10,461 nucleotides of DNA, taken from positions 1 to 10,461 of the forward strand of contig JASLHV010000313.1 in the NCBI GenBank assembly GCA_030153205.1. The letters run 5' to 3'. This DNA is from Roseiarcus sp. (GTDB lineage Bacteria; Pseudomonadota; Alphaproteobacteria; Rhizobiales; Beijerinckiaceae). Positions 1 to 6,935 of this stretch are shown in pieces. Position numbers and translations under genes: made by a program. The notes under the pieces were generated by a model, which had not been told where the DNA came from, ran no database searches, and saw only the letters and a program-made list of their open reading frames with translations. Each line of letters starts with the position of its first letter. Position 1 is the first letter of the stretch.

Positions 1-1278
1 AACGCCTATTCCGGCGCGATCTGCGTACGCGACGGCGAGGTCTTCCGTTACAAGGCGAGCCGTGCGCATGACGGAGAGGATCAGGTCTACCGCTATCTCA
101 TAGACCATCCTGCGACGGCTGATCGAACCACTGTGGCCGGACGCACGATTCTCTCCGGGCAGGTCGAACAAATCCCGGATATTCTCCAGGACAAGAACTA
201 CGCCGTTCCAATTGCGTCGCTCGGCAATCCCGCGCGGGCATTGCTCGGCGTGCCTCTTCTCGGCAAGGAGCGAGTCGAAGGCGCGATCGTGCTTACGCGC
301 CGCGAGCCGGGGCTCTACCCGCAACGCCAGATCGAGACGTTGAAGACTTTCGCCGACCAAGCTGTGATCGCGATCGAAAACGCTCGGCTTTTCGACCAGG
401 TCCAGGCGCGCACCAAGGAGCTCGCCCAGACCGTCGACGATCTGCGCAGCGCGCAGGATCGACTGATCCAATCGGAGAAACTCGCCTCGCTCGGCCAGCT
501 TACCGCGGGCATCGCCCATGAGATCAAGAACCCGCTCAACTTCGTCAACAATTTCGCCGCGCTATCGCGCGAGTTGATCGAAGAATTGAAAGAGGTCGTT
601 GCGACGACAAAGCCCGACGAGAAGACGAGAGGCGAGATCGACGAGATCGCCGGCATGCTCGAAGGCAATCTCGCCAAAGTCGTCCAACACGGCAAGCGCG
701 CCGATTCAATCGTCAAGAACATGCTTTTGCATTCGCGCGAGAGCTCCGGCGAGCATCGGCCAGTCGATCTCAATGCGACGGTCGAGGAGGCGGTCAATCT
801 TGCCTATCACGGCGCGCGCGCCGAAAAGCCCGGCTTCAACGTCACGCTGCTCAAAGAATTCGATCCTACTATCGGCGAGGTCGATCTCTATCCGCAGGAA
901 TTTACGCGTGTGCTGTTGAACCTAATTTCCAACGGCTTCTATGCGGCGGCGAAACGCAAGGCGGAACAGAGCGAGGCCGCATTCGAACCGACGCTCAAGA
1001 CTTCGACGAAGAATCTCGGCGACAAGATCGAGATCAAAATCAGGGACAATGGAACAGGCATCCCGCCCGAGGTGAAAGCCAAAATGTTCAACCCGTTCTT
1101 CACCACCAAGCCCGCCGGCGAGGGTACTGGTCTTGGTCTGTCGCTCAGCTACGATATTGTCGTGAAACAACACGGCGGCACGATCGACGTCGACACCACC
1201 CCCGGCGAATTCACCGAATTCACGCTCGTCATTCCGCGCGGCGACGTACCGCCGCCCAATCTCCAGAGCCGTTCATGA
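1..1278 (+). CDS. GAF-domain sensor histidine kinase, 5'-truncated by the window
   Basis: This is the C-terminal 425 residues of a sensor kinase; the frame is open from base 1, so the true start lies upstream and the GTG at 133 is only an internal codon. Residues about 1-130 resemble the end of a GAF domain (ALLGVPLLGKERVEGAIVL, then ADQAVIAIENARLFDQV), probably the sensory part. A short coiled-coil linker (KELAQTVDDLRSAQDRL) leads to a HisKA domain whose H-box HEIKNPLNFVNNF carries the phospho-accepting His at about residue 173 (bases 517-519). The HATPase domain has an N-box (LLNLISNGFYAA), G1 (DNGTGIP), F-box (FFTTKP) and G2 (GEGTGLGLSLSYDIV), so it looks catalytically intact. No transmembrane segment is visible in this part. 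Its stop overlaps the next start (ATGA), so it should be co-translated with the two response regulators, its probable partners. The signal sensed is unknown. Confidence 0.93.
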   Translation, partial: NAYSGAICVRDGEVFRYKASRAHDGEDQVYRYLIDHPATADRTTVAGRTILSGQVEQIPDILQDKNYAVPIASLGNPARALLGVPLLGKERVEGAIVLTRREPGLYPQRQIETLKTFADQAVIAIENARLFDQVQARTKELAQTVDDLRSAQDRLIQSEKLASLGQLTAGIAHEIKNPLNFVNNFAALSRELIEELKEVVATTKPDEKTRGEIDEIAGMLEGNLAKVVQHGKRADSIVKNMLLHSRESSGEHRPVDLNATVEEAVNLAYHGARAEKPGFNVTLLKEFDPTIGEVDLYPQEFTRVLLNLISNGFYAAAKRKAEQSEAAFEPTLKTSTKNLGDKIEIKIRDNGTGIPPEVKAKMFNPFFTTKPAGEGTGLGLSLSYDIVVKQHGGTIDVDTTPGEFTEFTLVIPRGDVPPPNLQSRS

Positions 1279-1673
1279 GCGCGCAGATTCTTGTCGTCGA
1301 CGACGAGCCGGATGTGGCCGACCTCTTCCGCCAGCAATTCCGGCGCGAATTGCGGTCGGGCCGGCTCAAGATGGACTTCGCCCTTTCTGTCGCCGAGGCG
1401 TTGGGGCTCGTCGCCGTCGCTGAGGAAGGGAGCCTGATCTTCATCTTCTCGGACATCAACATGCCCGGAGAGACCGGCTTGCAGCTCTTGCCTAAGGTGC
1501 GCGCGCTCAAGCCGAACGTGCCAATCGTCCTGATTACGGCCTATGGCGATGCGGAGACCCGACGAAAGGCCTCAGAAGGCGGCGCACTCGACCTCGTCAC
1601 CAAACCGATCGACTTTGGCGCGCTGAAGCAACGCGTCGATCAGCGCCTCGCTGAACTCGGCCAAGTTTCATGA
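1275..1673 (+). CDS. Stand-alone response regulator receiver (REC) protein
   Basis: A 132-residue single-domain response regulator with no output domain. The acidic pocket is D9/D10 (VVDDEPD), the phospho-acceptor is D60 (FSDINMPG), the switch Thr is T88 (ITAYGD), and the conserved Lys is K110 in the TKP motif, so phosphorylation should work. ATG 1275 overlaps the kinase stop as ATGA, and its own stop overlaps the next gene as ATGA. The position between a kinase and a REC-cyclase suggests it is an alternative phosphoryl target: a phosphate sink, a shuttle, or a regulator acting by protein contact. A CheY-like motor role is possible, but no chemotaxis gene lies nearby. It resembles the REC domain of the following gene, including the region after helix 1 (FRRELRSG versus FRKQIRDG), suggesting duplication. 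Confidence 0.93.
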   Translation: MSAQILVVDDEPDVADLFRQQFRRELRSGRLKMDFALSVAEALGLVAVAEEGSLIFIFSDINMPGETGLQLLPKVRALKPNVPIVLITAYGDAETRRKASEGGALDLVTKPIDFGALKQRVDQRLAELGQVS

Positions 1674-2917
1674 CCGCCAAGATACTAGTCGTGGACGACG
1701 AGCCCGACCTTGAAGCGCTTCTCGTCCAAAAATTTCGTAAGCAAATTCGCGACGGCGCACTCGCGTTTTTATTCGCGCATGACGGCGTGGAGGCTCTCTC
1801 GATCCTCGCTGAAAACCGCGATGTCGATCTCGTCCTGTCCGATATCAATATGCCGCGCATGGACGGTTTGTCGCTTCTCGCCAAGCTGCAGGAGGCGGAG
1901 GAGAAAATCTCGACCGTGATCGTCTCGGCCTATGGCGACATGGCCAATATCCGAACCGCGATGAATCGCGGCGCTTTCGATTTCCTGATTAAGCCAATCG
2001 ACTTTGCTGATCTCGAGACGACGGTCGAAAAGACGATGCGGCATATCGAGGTGCTACGGGACGCCAAACGCCGGCAGGCGACGGCGGAGCGCGCCCATGC
2101 GACGCTGTCGCGCTATTTCTCGCCCAATCTTGCTGCGCGTCTCGCCGTCGATGGCGATGCAATCGATCTTGGCGGTCAGCGCCGCGAAGTGGCGGCGCTT
2201 TTTACCGACATTGCCGGCTTCACCACGCTTGTCGAAAGCCTCGACCCCGCTATCTTGAGCGAAATGCTCAACGAATATCTGAGCACGATGACCGACGTGG
2301 TTTTCACCCATGAAGGGACCGTCGCAAAAATTATTGGCGACGCTATTCATGTTCTTTTTGGCGCGCCGGGCGATCAGCCGGATCACAATGCACGAGCGAT
2401 CGAATGCGCGCTTGCGCTCGACGCCTGCGCGGAGTCTCTGCGAATGCGATGGGCTGGCCGCGCCAAGCTCGGTCTCACTCGTATCGGCGTTCACGCCGGT
2501 CCGGCCATCGTCGGCAATTTCGGTGGCGGCCGATTCTTCGACTACACCGCTTACGGCGATACGATCAACACAGCCGCGCGGTTGGAGGGCGCGAACAAGC
2601 AGCTCGGCACCCGCATTTGTGTCAGCGTGAATGTCGCCCAAAGCGCGGTCAATTTCCAAGGCCGCCCGGTCGGTGATCTGATGCTGCGCGGCAAGACGCA
2701 GGCGCTGCGCGCCTTCGAGCCGCTGACTCCCGAAGTTTACGCCGAGCCCGCGACCACACAGTATCTAGATGCCTTTGCGAAGCTCGAGGCGGGCGATCCA
2801 GCCGCTGCAGGGGCCTTCGCCTCACTCATGGGCGTAAGGCCCGATGATCGCCTGGTGAACTTCCATTTGAAGCGACTGCTCAACGGAGAGACCGGGACGC
2901 TGGTGGCTTCGATTTAA
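1670..2917 (+). CDS. Response regulator fused to class IIIb adenylate cyclase
   Basis: A 415-residue cytoplasmic REC-cyclase. The REC domain (about 1-125) has D9/D10, phospho-acceptor D58 (LSDINMPRMDG), S86 and K108-P109. A helical linker (about 118-150) joins a class III nucleotide cyclase domain (about 172-350). Metal-binding aspartates are D180 (FTDIAGFT) and D224 (KIIGD); the adenine-selecting Lys is K220; transition-state residues are N300 and R304 (NTAARLE). Seven residues before N300, where class IIIa cyclases carry Asp, this protein has T293 (FDYTAYGD), the class IIIb signature, so ATP to cAMP is the expected reaction. The tail (about 365-415) has a PDDRLVNFHLKRL segment of the kind often found at the end of bacterial cyclases of this type. 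ATG 1670 overlaps the preceding stop. The upstream kinase probably phosphorylates D58 to set cyclase activity. No cAMP receptor is visible in the window. Confidence 0.93.
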   Translation: MTAKILVVDDEPDLEALLVQKFRKQIRDGALAFLFAHDGVEALSILAENRDVDLVLSDINMPRMDGLSLLAKLQEAEEKISTVIVSAYGDMANIRTAMNRGAFDFLIKPIDFADLETTVEKTMRHIEVLRDAKRRQATAERAHATLSRYFSPNLAARLAVDGDAIDLGGQRREVAALFTDIAGFTTLVESLDPAILSEMLNEYLSTMTDVVFTHEGTVAKIIGDAIHVLFGAPGDQPDHNARAIECALALDACAESLRMRWAGRAKLGLTRIGVHAGPAIVGNFGGGRFFDYTAYGDTINTAARLEGANKQLGTRICVSVNVAQSAVNFQGRPVGDLMLRGKTQALRAFEPLTPEVYAEPATTQYLDAFAKLEAGDPAAAGAFASLMGVRPDDRLVNFHLKRLLNGETGTLVASI

Positions 2918-2961
2918 GTCATGTGATCGGATTGGGCTGCCCGCCTCTAGCGGCGAAGCGC
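2918..2961. other. Convergent intergenic gap, no clear terminator
   Basis: This 44-base gap lies between the ends of the cyclase gene and the oppositely oriented permease gene. The only structure I see is a 4-bp stem (CCGC at 2941-2944 with GCGG at 2950-2953 around a 5-base loop). It has no T-tract on either side, so it is too weak to call an intrinsic terminator. Termination here may be Rho-dependent or may lie within the convergent genes. Confidence 0.5.
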
Positions 2962-3729
2962 TCACGGGTCCCTTTCCGGCGCGCGCCAAGCGAGTAATCG
3001 CCGCTCCGCGATATTCAGCGCCAGCGCTCCGACGAAGCCGAGCGAACCGAGAAGGATCACGCCGGCGAAGAGATCGGCCGAGCGGAACATGCGCGCCGAT
3101 AGAAGCACCCAATTGCCGAGCCCATTGAGGCCCGCGATCATTTCGCAAACCACCGCGAGGATCAGCGCCACAGTCAGGCCGAGCCGCAAGCCCGCAAGTA
3201 TGTCCGGCAAGGCAGAAGGCAGCGCAATCTTGAAGATCACCGCCGCCCGCGAAAGGTGAAGCGCTTTGGCGACTTCATAGAGCCGCGGCTCGACCGCGGC
3301 GAAGCCGTGAACAGTCGAAAGCAGCATCGGCCAAATCGCGCCGAAGGCGATGACGCCGAGCGCCATCGCCGGGCTCAGGCCGAATAGGGCGATCGCCACC
3401 GGTATGACCGCGGAAGCCGGCAAGGGACGCAAGAATTCGAGCGTCGGCGCGATATAAGCGCGCGCCTCACGCGACGAACCGATCAGCGCGCCGAGCGCGA
3501 CGCCGGCAATCGAAGCGAGCAACCAACCTTCAACCATATGCTCGATGGTGCCGAGGAGCTTGGCGCTGAGGTCGCTCGCCGTCAGACCGTGGATGAGCGC
3601 CGCCCATGTCCGATCGGGCCCGGGCAAGTACAAGGGCGGTACGACTTTCGAATTAGCGACGACCTGCCAGAGCACGACAAGCAACGCCAGGACGATAAGG
3701 CCAATCAATCGCTCGCGAAGCGACTTCAT
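2962..3729 (-). CDS. ABC transporter permease (SsuC/TauC/NrtB-like), second of two
   Basis: A 255-residue inner-membrane permease of the BPD_transp_1 fold, from the family that imports sulfonates, nitrate, taurine, pyrimidines and related small compounds. A first membrane helix is clear at about 8-27 (LIVLALLVVLWQVV). Further hydrophobic segments lie at about 70-87, 105-140, 185-205 and 225-245. The cytoplasmic EAA loop that docks on the ATPase is at about 150-175 (EVAKALHLSRAAVIFKIALP). The length is normal for the family. It is the last gene of the five-gene operon; its ATG at 3729 overlaps the stop of the other permease (ATGA). It should form the channel with that protein. The substrate is not predictable from sequence. 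Confidence 0.93.
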   Translation of the reverse strand: MKSLRERLIGLIVLALLVVLWQVVANSKVVPPLYLPGPDRTWAALIHGLTASDLSAKLLGTIEHMVEGWLLASIAGVALGALIGSSREARAYIAPTLEFLRPLPASAVIPVAIALFGLSPAMALGVIAFGAIWPMLLSTVHGFAAVEPRLYEVAKALHLSRAAVIFKIALPSALPDILAGLRLGLTVALILAVVCEMIAGLNGLGNWVLLSARMFRSADLFAGVILLGSLGFVGALALNIAERRLLAWRAPERDP

Positions 3730-4484
3730 GACGCCTCGCCGATTTGAGCGGCCCGTCCGAACAATCTTCGCTGCGCGAGGACCAGCGCCGCATTCAGCGC
3801 GAAGCCGACGATTCCGATCCAGACCAGATAGGCGAGCATCAAATCCGGCCGCAGGGCCTGTCCGGCTGTCATGATTCCATAGCCAAGGCCGAGCGGATTG
3901 ACCGCGATTTCGACCGTCACGGCGACGATGAGGGCGACGCCTGCGGCCAAGCGAAAGGCGACAAAAATGCGCGGCAGGGCGGCTGGAATGACGATTTTAA
4001 CGACGCGCGCAAAGAGGCTCAGCCGCAAAGCGCGCGCGACTTCGATGAGCCGCGGCTCGACGCCCGCCACCGCCGCGCGAGTCAACAGCAGCGGCGCCCA
4101 AACGCAGGCGTAGGCGACAATGGCGATCTCCAGGCGATAGCCAAAGCCCAGAGCAACCAGCGCGATCGGCACGACGGCGACGGAAGGTATCGGCCGTACG
4201 ATCTCGATCGTCGCCTCCAGCGCGCGGTCGAGCGGACGAATGGCGCCGAGCGCGATGCCGAGCGTCAGCCCGATCGCGCCGCCAATCGCCAAACCGGCGA
4301 AGGCGCTCGCCAGCGTATCGCGCGTCGCCGCCAGCAAAGAGCCGTCGCCGAACGCCTCGAAGAAGGCCCCGAGCACCGCGCTCGGCGGCGCCAGGCTGTC
4401 GCTCGGCCCATGCGCCCGCACCCCGATCTCCGCCAGCGCGATAAGCGCAACGGGGAGAACGACAGCGCGCCAGTCGAATTTCAT
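3726..4484 (-). CDS. ABC transporter permease (SsuC/TauC/NrtB-like), first of two
   Basis: A 252-residue inner-membrane permease, paralogous to its downstream neighbour but clearly diverged. Hydrophobic stretches appear at about 8-22, 62-82 (FAGLAIGGAIGLTLGIAL), 98-130, 180-197 and 220-240. The EAA loop is EVARALRLSLFARVVKIVIP, preceded by GVEPRLI, matching the equivalent region of the other permease. The start ATG at 4484 overlaps the ATPase stop (ATGA), and the end overlaps the other permease start. Many SsuC/TauC-type transporters use one permease as a homodimer, so two permeases point to a heterodimeric channel in which each subunit may shape the substrate path differently. Confidence 0.93.
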   Translation of the reverse strand: MKFDWRAVVLPVALIALAEIGVRAHGPSDSLAPPSAVLGAFFEAFGDGSLLAATRDTLASAFAGLAIGGAIGLTLGIALGAIRPLDRALEATIEIVRPIPSVAVVPIALVALGFGYRLEIAIVAYACVWAPLLLTRAAVAGVEPRLIEVARALRLSLFARVVKIVIPAALPRIFVAFRLAAGVALIVAVTVEIAVNPLGLGYGIMTAGQALRPDLMLAYLVWIGIVGFALNAALVLAQRRLFGRAAQIGEAS

Positions 4485-5248
4485 CGCTCGGCGCCCTTGA
4501 TGAAATCATAGAGTTCGCGACGCAGGCGCAGGAACTCCGGCGCTTCGCGCGTCGCCACTTGATCGCGCGGCCGCGGCAGATCGATTTTAAGCTCGATCCC
4601 GATCCGGCCCGGATGCGGCAGAAGCCCGATGACGCGATCGCCAAGATAGATCGCTTCTTCGAGATCATGCGTGACGAAAAAAACGGTCGTGCCGCTGGCG
4701 CCGGCGATTTTGAGCAATTCGTCCTGCAAGTCCTGGCGCGTCATCGCGTCGAGCGCGCCGAAAGGCTCGTCCATCATCAAGGCGATCGGCTCCTGAGCGA
4801 GGCAGCGGGCAATCTGCAGGCGTTGCTGCATGCCGCCGGACATTTGCGAAGGGTATTTGTCGGCGTGGTCCGGCAAACCAACTTTCGCCAAAAGCGCCGA
4901 TATGCGCTGGGCGCGGCCGGCGCGAGGCGTGGCGGCGGCCTCCAAAGCAAGCGACACATTGCCCGCCGCGTTTCGCCATGGCAGCAGCGCCTTGCCATAG
5001 TCCTGAAAGACGATGGCGACGTCGCGGCGCGGACCTTTCAGCGGCGCGCCGCTGAACGCAACCTCGCCGGCGGTTGGCGTCAACAAGCCCGTCGCGACCC
5101 GTAAAGCCGTCGTCTTGCCGCATCCAGAAGGGCCGACGATACAGACGATTTCGCCGCGCGCAATCGCCAAGCTCAGCTTGGAAAGTACGAGCTTGCCTGC
5201 AAAAGCGAGATCGACCGCTGAGAACCGGATGAGCGCGTCGTGGCTCAC
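4481..5248 (-). CDS. ABC transporter ATP-binding protein (SsuB/TauB/NrtD-like)
   Basis: A 255-residue cytoplasmic ATPase that powers the importer. Motifs in order: Walker A GPSGCGKT (39-46), Q-loop Q82 (VFQDYGKALLPW), ABC signature MSGGMQQRLQIAR (136-148), Walker B IALMMDE (155-161), D-loop (GALD) and switch H194 (VTHDLEEAI). The VFQDY...LLPW segment and the acidic/basic tail (EFLRLRRELYDFI) are typical of the nitrate/taurine/sulfonate ATPase group. It starts at GTG 5248, whose GTGA overlaps the stop of the GntR gene; a GGAG-type ribosome site lies about 8 bases before it. All catalytic residues are present. It pairs with the two permeases downstream and the binding protein at the head of the operon. 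Confidence 0.95.
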   Translation of the reverse strand: MSHDALIRFSAVDLAFAGKLVLSKLSLAIARGEIVCIVGPSGCGKTTALRVATGLLTPTAGEVAFSGAPLKGPRRDVAIVFQDYGKALLPWRNAAGNVSLALEAAATPRAGRAQRISALLAKVGLPDHADKYPSQMSGGMQQRLQIARCLAQEPIALMMDEPFGALDAMTRQDLQDELLKIAGASGTTVFFVTHDLEEAIYLGDRVIGLLPHPGRIGIELKIDLPRPRDQVATREAPEFLRLRRELYDFIKGAER

Positions 5249-5937
5249 GGCGCTTTCTCCGCCGCATTGGGATAGACAAGCGCCAGCGTGCCATAGAGAT
5301 GGTCGGCGAGTTTCGGCAAAGCTTCGCTTACGCGGCGCGTCAAGACGAGATCCGCCAGCTCCTCATGTACTGCGATGAACTCCTGCGATTCTTCAAAAGT
5401 GCGCATCATGAGCCGGCGATAGCGATAAGCCTGGTCGTAGAGATCGGAATGGGCGCCGAGCATGCGCGGCGAGCCGCAAGCTGCGATCAGCGAGCGATGG
5501 AAGGCTTTGTGAAGGACGTCGAAATCGGCGCGTCCCTCGCGCAACCCTTCCGGGTTCTGCTGCCCGTAACGCCGTAGCTGATACAAGCCGGCGACGATCC
5601 CGCCTTCCCACGAGCCGTCGCCGAGTTTCATACTCAGGCGCAGGGCCTCGCATTCGATGACGCTGCGCAGCCGCGTAATGTCCTCGAGATCTTCGCGCGA
5701 GACGGCGCTGACCCGAAAGCCGCGCTGCCCGATGGCGACGATCAAGCCGCGCGCGATCAGCCGCGACAGCCCTTCGCGGACGGGCGTCGCGCCAATCGTA
5801 TAGCGCGAGGCGAGATCGGCGATGGCGAGACGCGCGCCGGGCGCGAAATCGCCGCGCAGGATGTCAGCCTCGATCAAGGCGGCGACGCGCTCGGCAAGCG
5901 TGTCGCCCGTCGCTTTTTCGAGGAGCGTCTGCGTCAT
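5245..5937 (-). CDS. GntR-family transcriptional regulator, FCD (FadR-type) subgroup
   Basis: A 230-residue regulator. Residues about 12-78 form the winged helix: LAERVAALIEADILRGDFAPG, then DLASRYTIGATPVREGLSRL as the helix-turn-helix, then the wing QRGFRVS. Residues about 83-217 are an FCD effector domain with H147 (HKAFHRSL), H191 (VHEELADL) and H213 (LADHLYG) as likely metal or ligand residues. At the usual first Asp position this protein has H143. Such regulators typically repress catabolic operons until a small carboxylate or related metabolite binds. The gene sits between the binding protein and the ATPase with 4-base overlaps on both sides (ATGA at 5934-5937, GTGA at 5245-5248), so it is probably autoregulated. 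The dyad in the divergent promoter at 6936-6957 is its most likely operator. Confidence 0.93.
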   Translation of the reverse strand: MTQTLLEKATGDTLAERVAALIEADILRGDFAPGARLAIADLASRYTIGATPVREGLSRLIARGLIVAIGQRGFRVSAVSREDLEDITRLRSVIECEALRLSMKLGDGSWEGGIVAGLYQLRRYGQQNPEGLREGRADFDVLHKAFHRSLIAACGSPRMLGAHSDLYDQAYRYRRLMMRTFEESQEFIAVHEELADLVLTRRVSEALPKLADHLYGTLALVYPNAAEKAP

Positions 5938-6887
5938 TTAAGAACGATCTTGGCGGGATCGATCGTCGTCTGCAGCAGGTTCTGCTGCTTCATCACATCG
6001 AGCCACCAGACGAGTTGGTCGGGCTTCAAATCGGGCGCGGCAAGCGAGGGCCGGCTCATCCGGACGAGGTCGATCGGCATTTTCGTGAATTTGGAGATCG
6101 AATCGCTCGCCTTGTCGCGATCATTGTTGACGATCTCGGCGCCCTCGGCGATTGCCGCGCGGAAGTTGGCGATCGCCTCAGGGTTCTTCTCGATGAACGC
6201 ACGCGAAGCGACATACGAGATGACAGGTTCGGTACGATTGAGTTCGGCGATGTACCGCACGCCGACGGCGCCGAGGCCGGCCTGCGTCATGCGCGTAATG
6301 ATCGGCTCGCCTGTCAACACGGCGTCGACCGCGCCCGATTTGATCGTATCGGCCATGGTCGGGAAGGTCACTTCGACGAAATTCACCGATTTCGGATCGA
6401 CGCCCTTCTCCATCAGCCATTTAACGAAGAGCACATGCAAATAGGCGCCGATGCCCGGCGCGCCGACTTTCTTGCCAACGAAATCCTTGGCCTCATGAGC
6501 CAAGACGCCGTTGCGCACGAAGGCGGCGATAGTCCCATTGTACATCGGGTCCATCCGCGAGGCCCCCGCGACGGCGACGAGATCGAGACCGCCATCGACC
6601 GCTTGAAGGAAGACGGACTCAGTCGGGCCGCCGATCTGGATTGAATCGGAGACGATCGCGGCGGGAATATTCGAATTGATGCCGATGAGAACCATTTTCG
6701 CATCGAGCCCATGCTTGGCGAAAATGCCTTGGTCCATCGCCACCATCGCCGAGGCGCAGTCGCTGGTCGCCGTGCAGCCGATCGTGATCTTGGTTTGCGC
6801 GTGAGCGGCCGCCGGGGCCGCCAGAGCCAAGGCGAGTGAGACCAGCGCGCCAAAAGAGCGAAGCGGGAATCGCGAAAGAACCGTCAT
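5934..6887 (-). CDS. Periplasmic ABC substrate-binding protein (NMT1/SsuA/TauA-like)
   Basis: A 317-residue exported binding protein, first gene of the importer operon. I chose ATG 6887 rather than the upstream in-frame start at 7028. It has a strong GGGAGG ribosome site six bases before it and begins directly with a signal peptide: basic MTVLSRFPLRS, hydrophobic core LVSLALALAAPAAA, probable cleavage after AHA at about residue 30. The 47-codon extension would cross the divergent promoter and the start of the opposite gene. The mature protein starts TKITIGC and continues MVAMDQGIFAKHGLD, a pattern typical of the NMT1/SsuA group, followed by a lobe with GKKVGAPGIGAYLH and SGAVDAVLTGEP. Two cysteines (C38, C44) near the mature N-terminus could form a disulfide. 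The ligand is unknown; the family binds sulfonates, taurine, nitrate, thiamine precursors and aromatic acids. Confidence 0.93.
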   Translation of the reverse strand: MTVLSRFPLRSFGALVSLALALAAPAAAHAQTKITIGCTATSDCASAMVAMDQGIFAKHGLDAKMVLIGINSNIPAAIVSDSIQIGGPTESVFLQAVDGGLDLVAVAGASRMDPMYNGTIAAFVRNGVLAHEAKDFVGKKVGAPGIGAYLHVLFVKWLMEKGVDPKSVNFVEVTFPTMADTIKSGAVDAVLTGEPIITRMTQAGLGAVGVRYIAELNRTEPVISYVASRAFIEKNPEAIANFRAAIAEGAEIVNNDRDKASDSISKFTKMPIDLVRMSRPSLAAPDLKPDQLVWWLDVMKQQNLLQTTIDPAKIVLK

Positions 6888-6892
6888 TTTTT

Positions 6893-6898
6893 CCTCCC
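6893..6898 (-). promoter_or_regulatory. Ribosome binding site fixing the binding-protein start
   Basis: On the minus strand GGGAGG lies six bases (all A) before ATG 6887. It is one of the strongest Shine-Dalgarno sequences in the window and is the main reason for choosing this start over the longer open frame. The CCUCC just upstream (6900-6904 complement) could pair with it. Confidence 0.85.
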
Positions 6899-6900
6899 AG

Positions 6901-6923
6901 GAGGGCTTCCTAAAAAGACCCTC
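6901..6923 (-). other. Leader hairpin upstream of the binding-protein start
   Basis: On the minus-strand transcript GAGGG and CCCUC form a 5-bp outer stem; after one bulged U, CUU pairs with AAG, leaving a six-base loop (UUUAGG). It ends two bases before the GGGAGG ribosome site. Part of its 3' arm can alternatively pair with that site. No T-tract follows in the position needed for a terminator. A role in translation control or mRNA stability is possible but unproven, and the transcription start is unknown. Confidence 0.35.
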
Positions 6924-6935
6924 TTGAATATCGAT

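Noticed and set aside
133..135. GTG as start of the histidine kinase
   Set aside because: The same frame is open and GAF-like back to base 1, so this codon is internal to a gene that begins before the window.
2054..2659. 201-codon minus-strand frame opposite the cyclase domain
   Set aside because: It lies wholly inside the REC-cyclase gene, whose catalytic residues are all intact on the plus strand.
2937..2957. Possible bidirectional terminator between the convergent genes
   Set aside because: Only a 4-bp stem with no T-tract in either direction.
3744..4511. 255-codon plus-strand frame opposite the first permease
   Set aside because: Its product is almost entirely charged and low-complexity (runs of R, D, Q), as expected from antisense of a hydrophobic membrane protein; no domain and no ribosome site.
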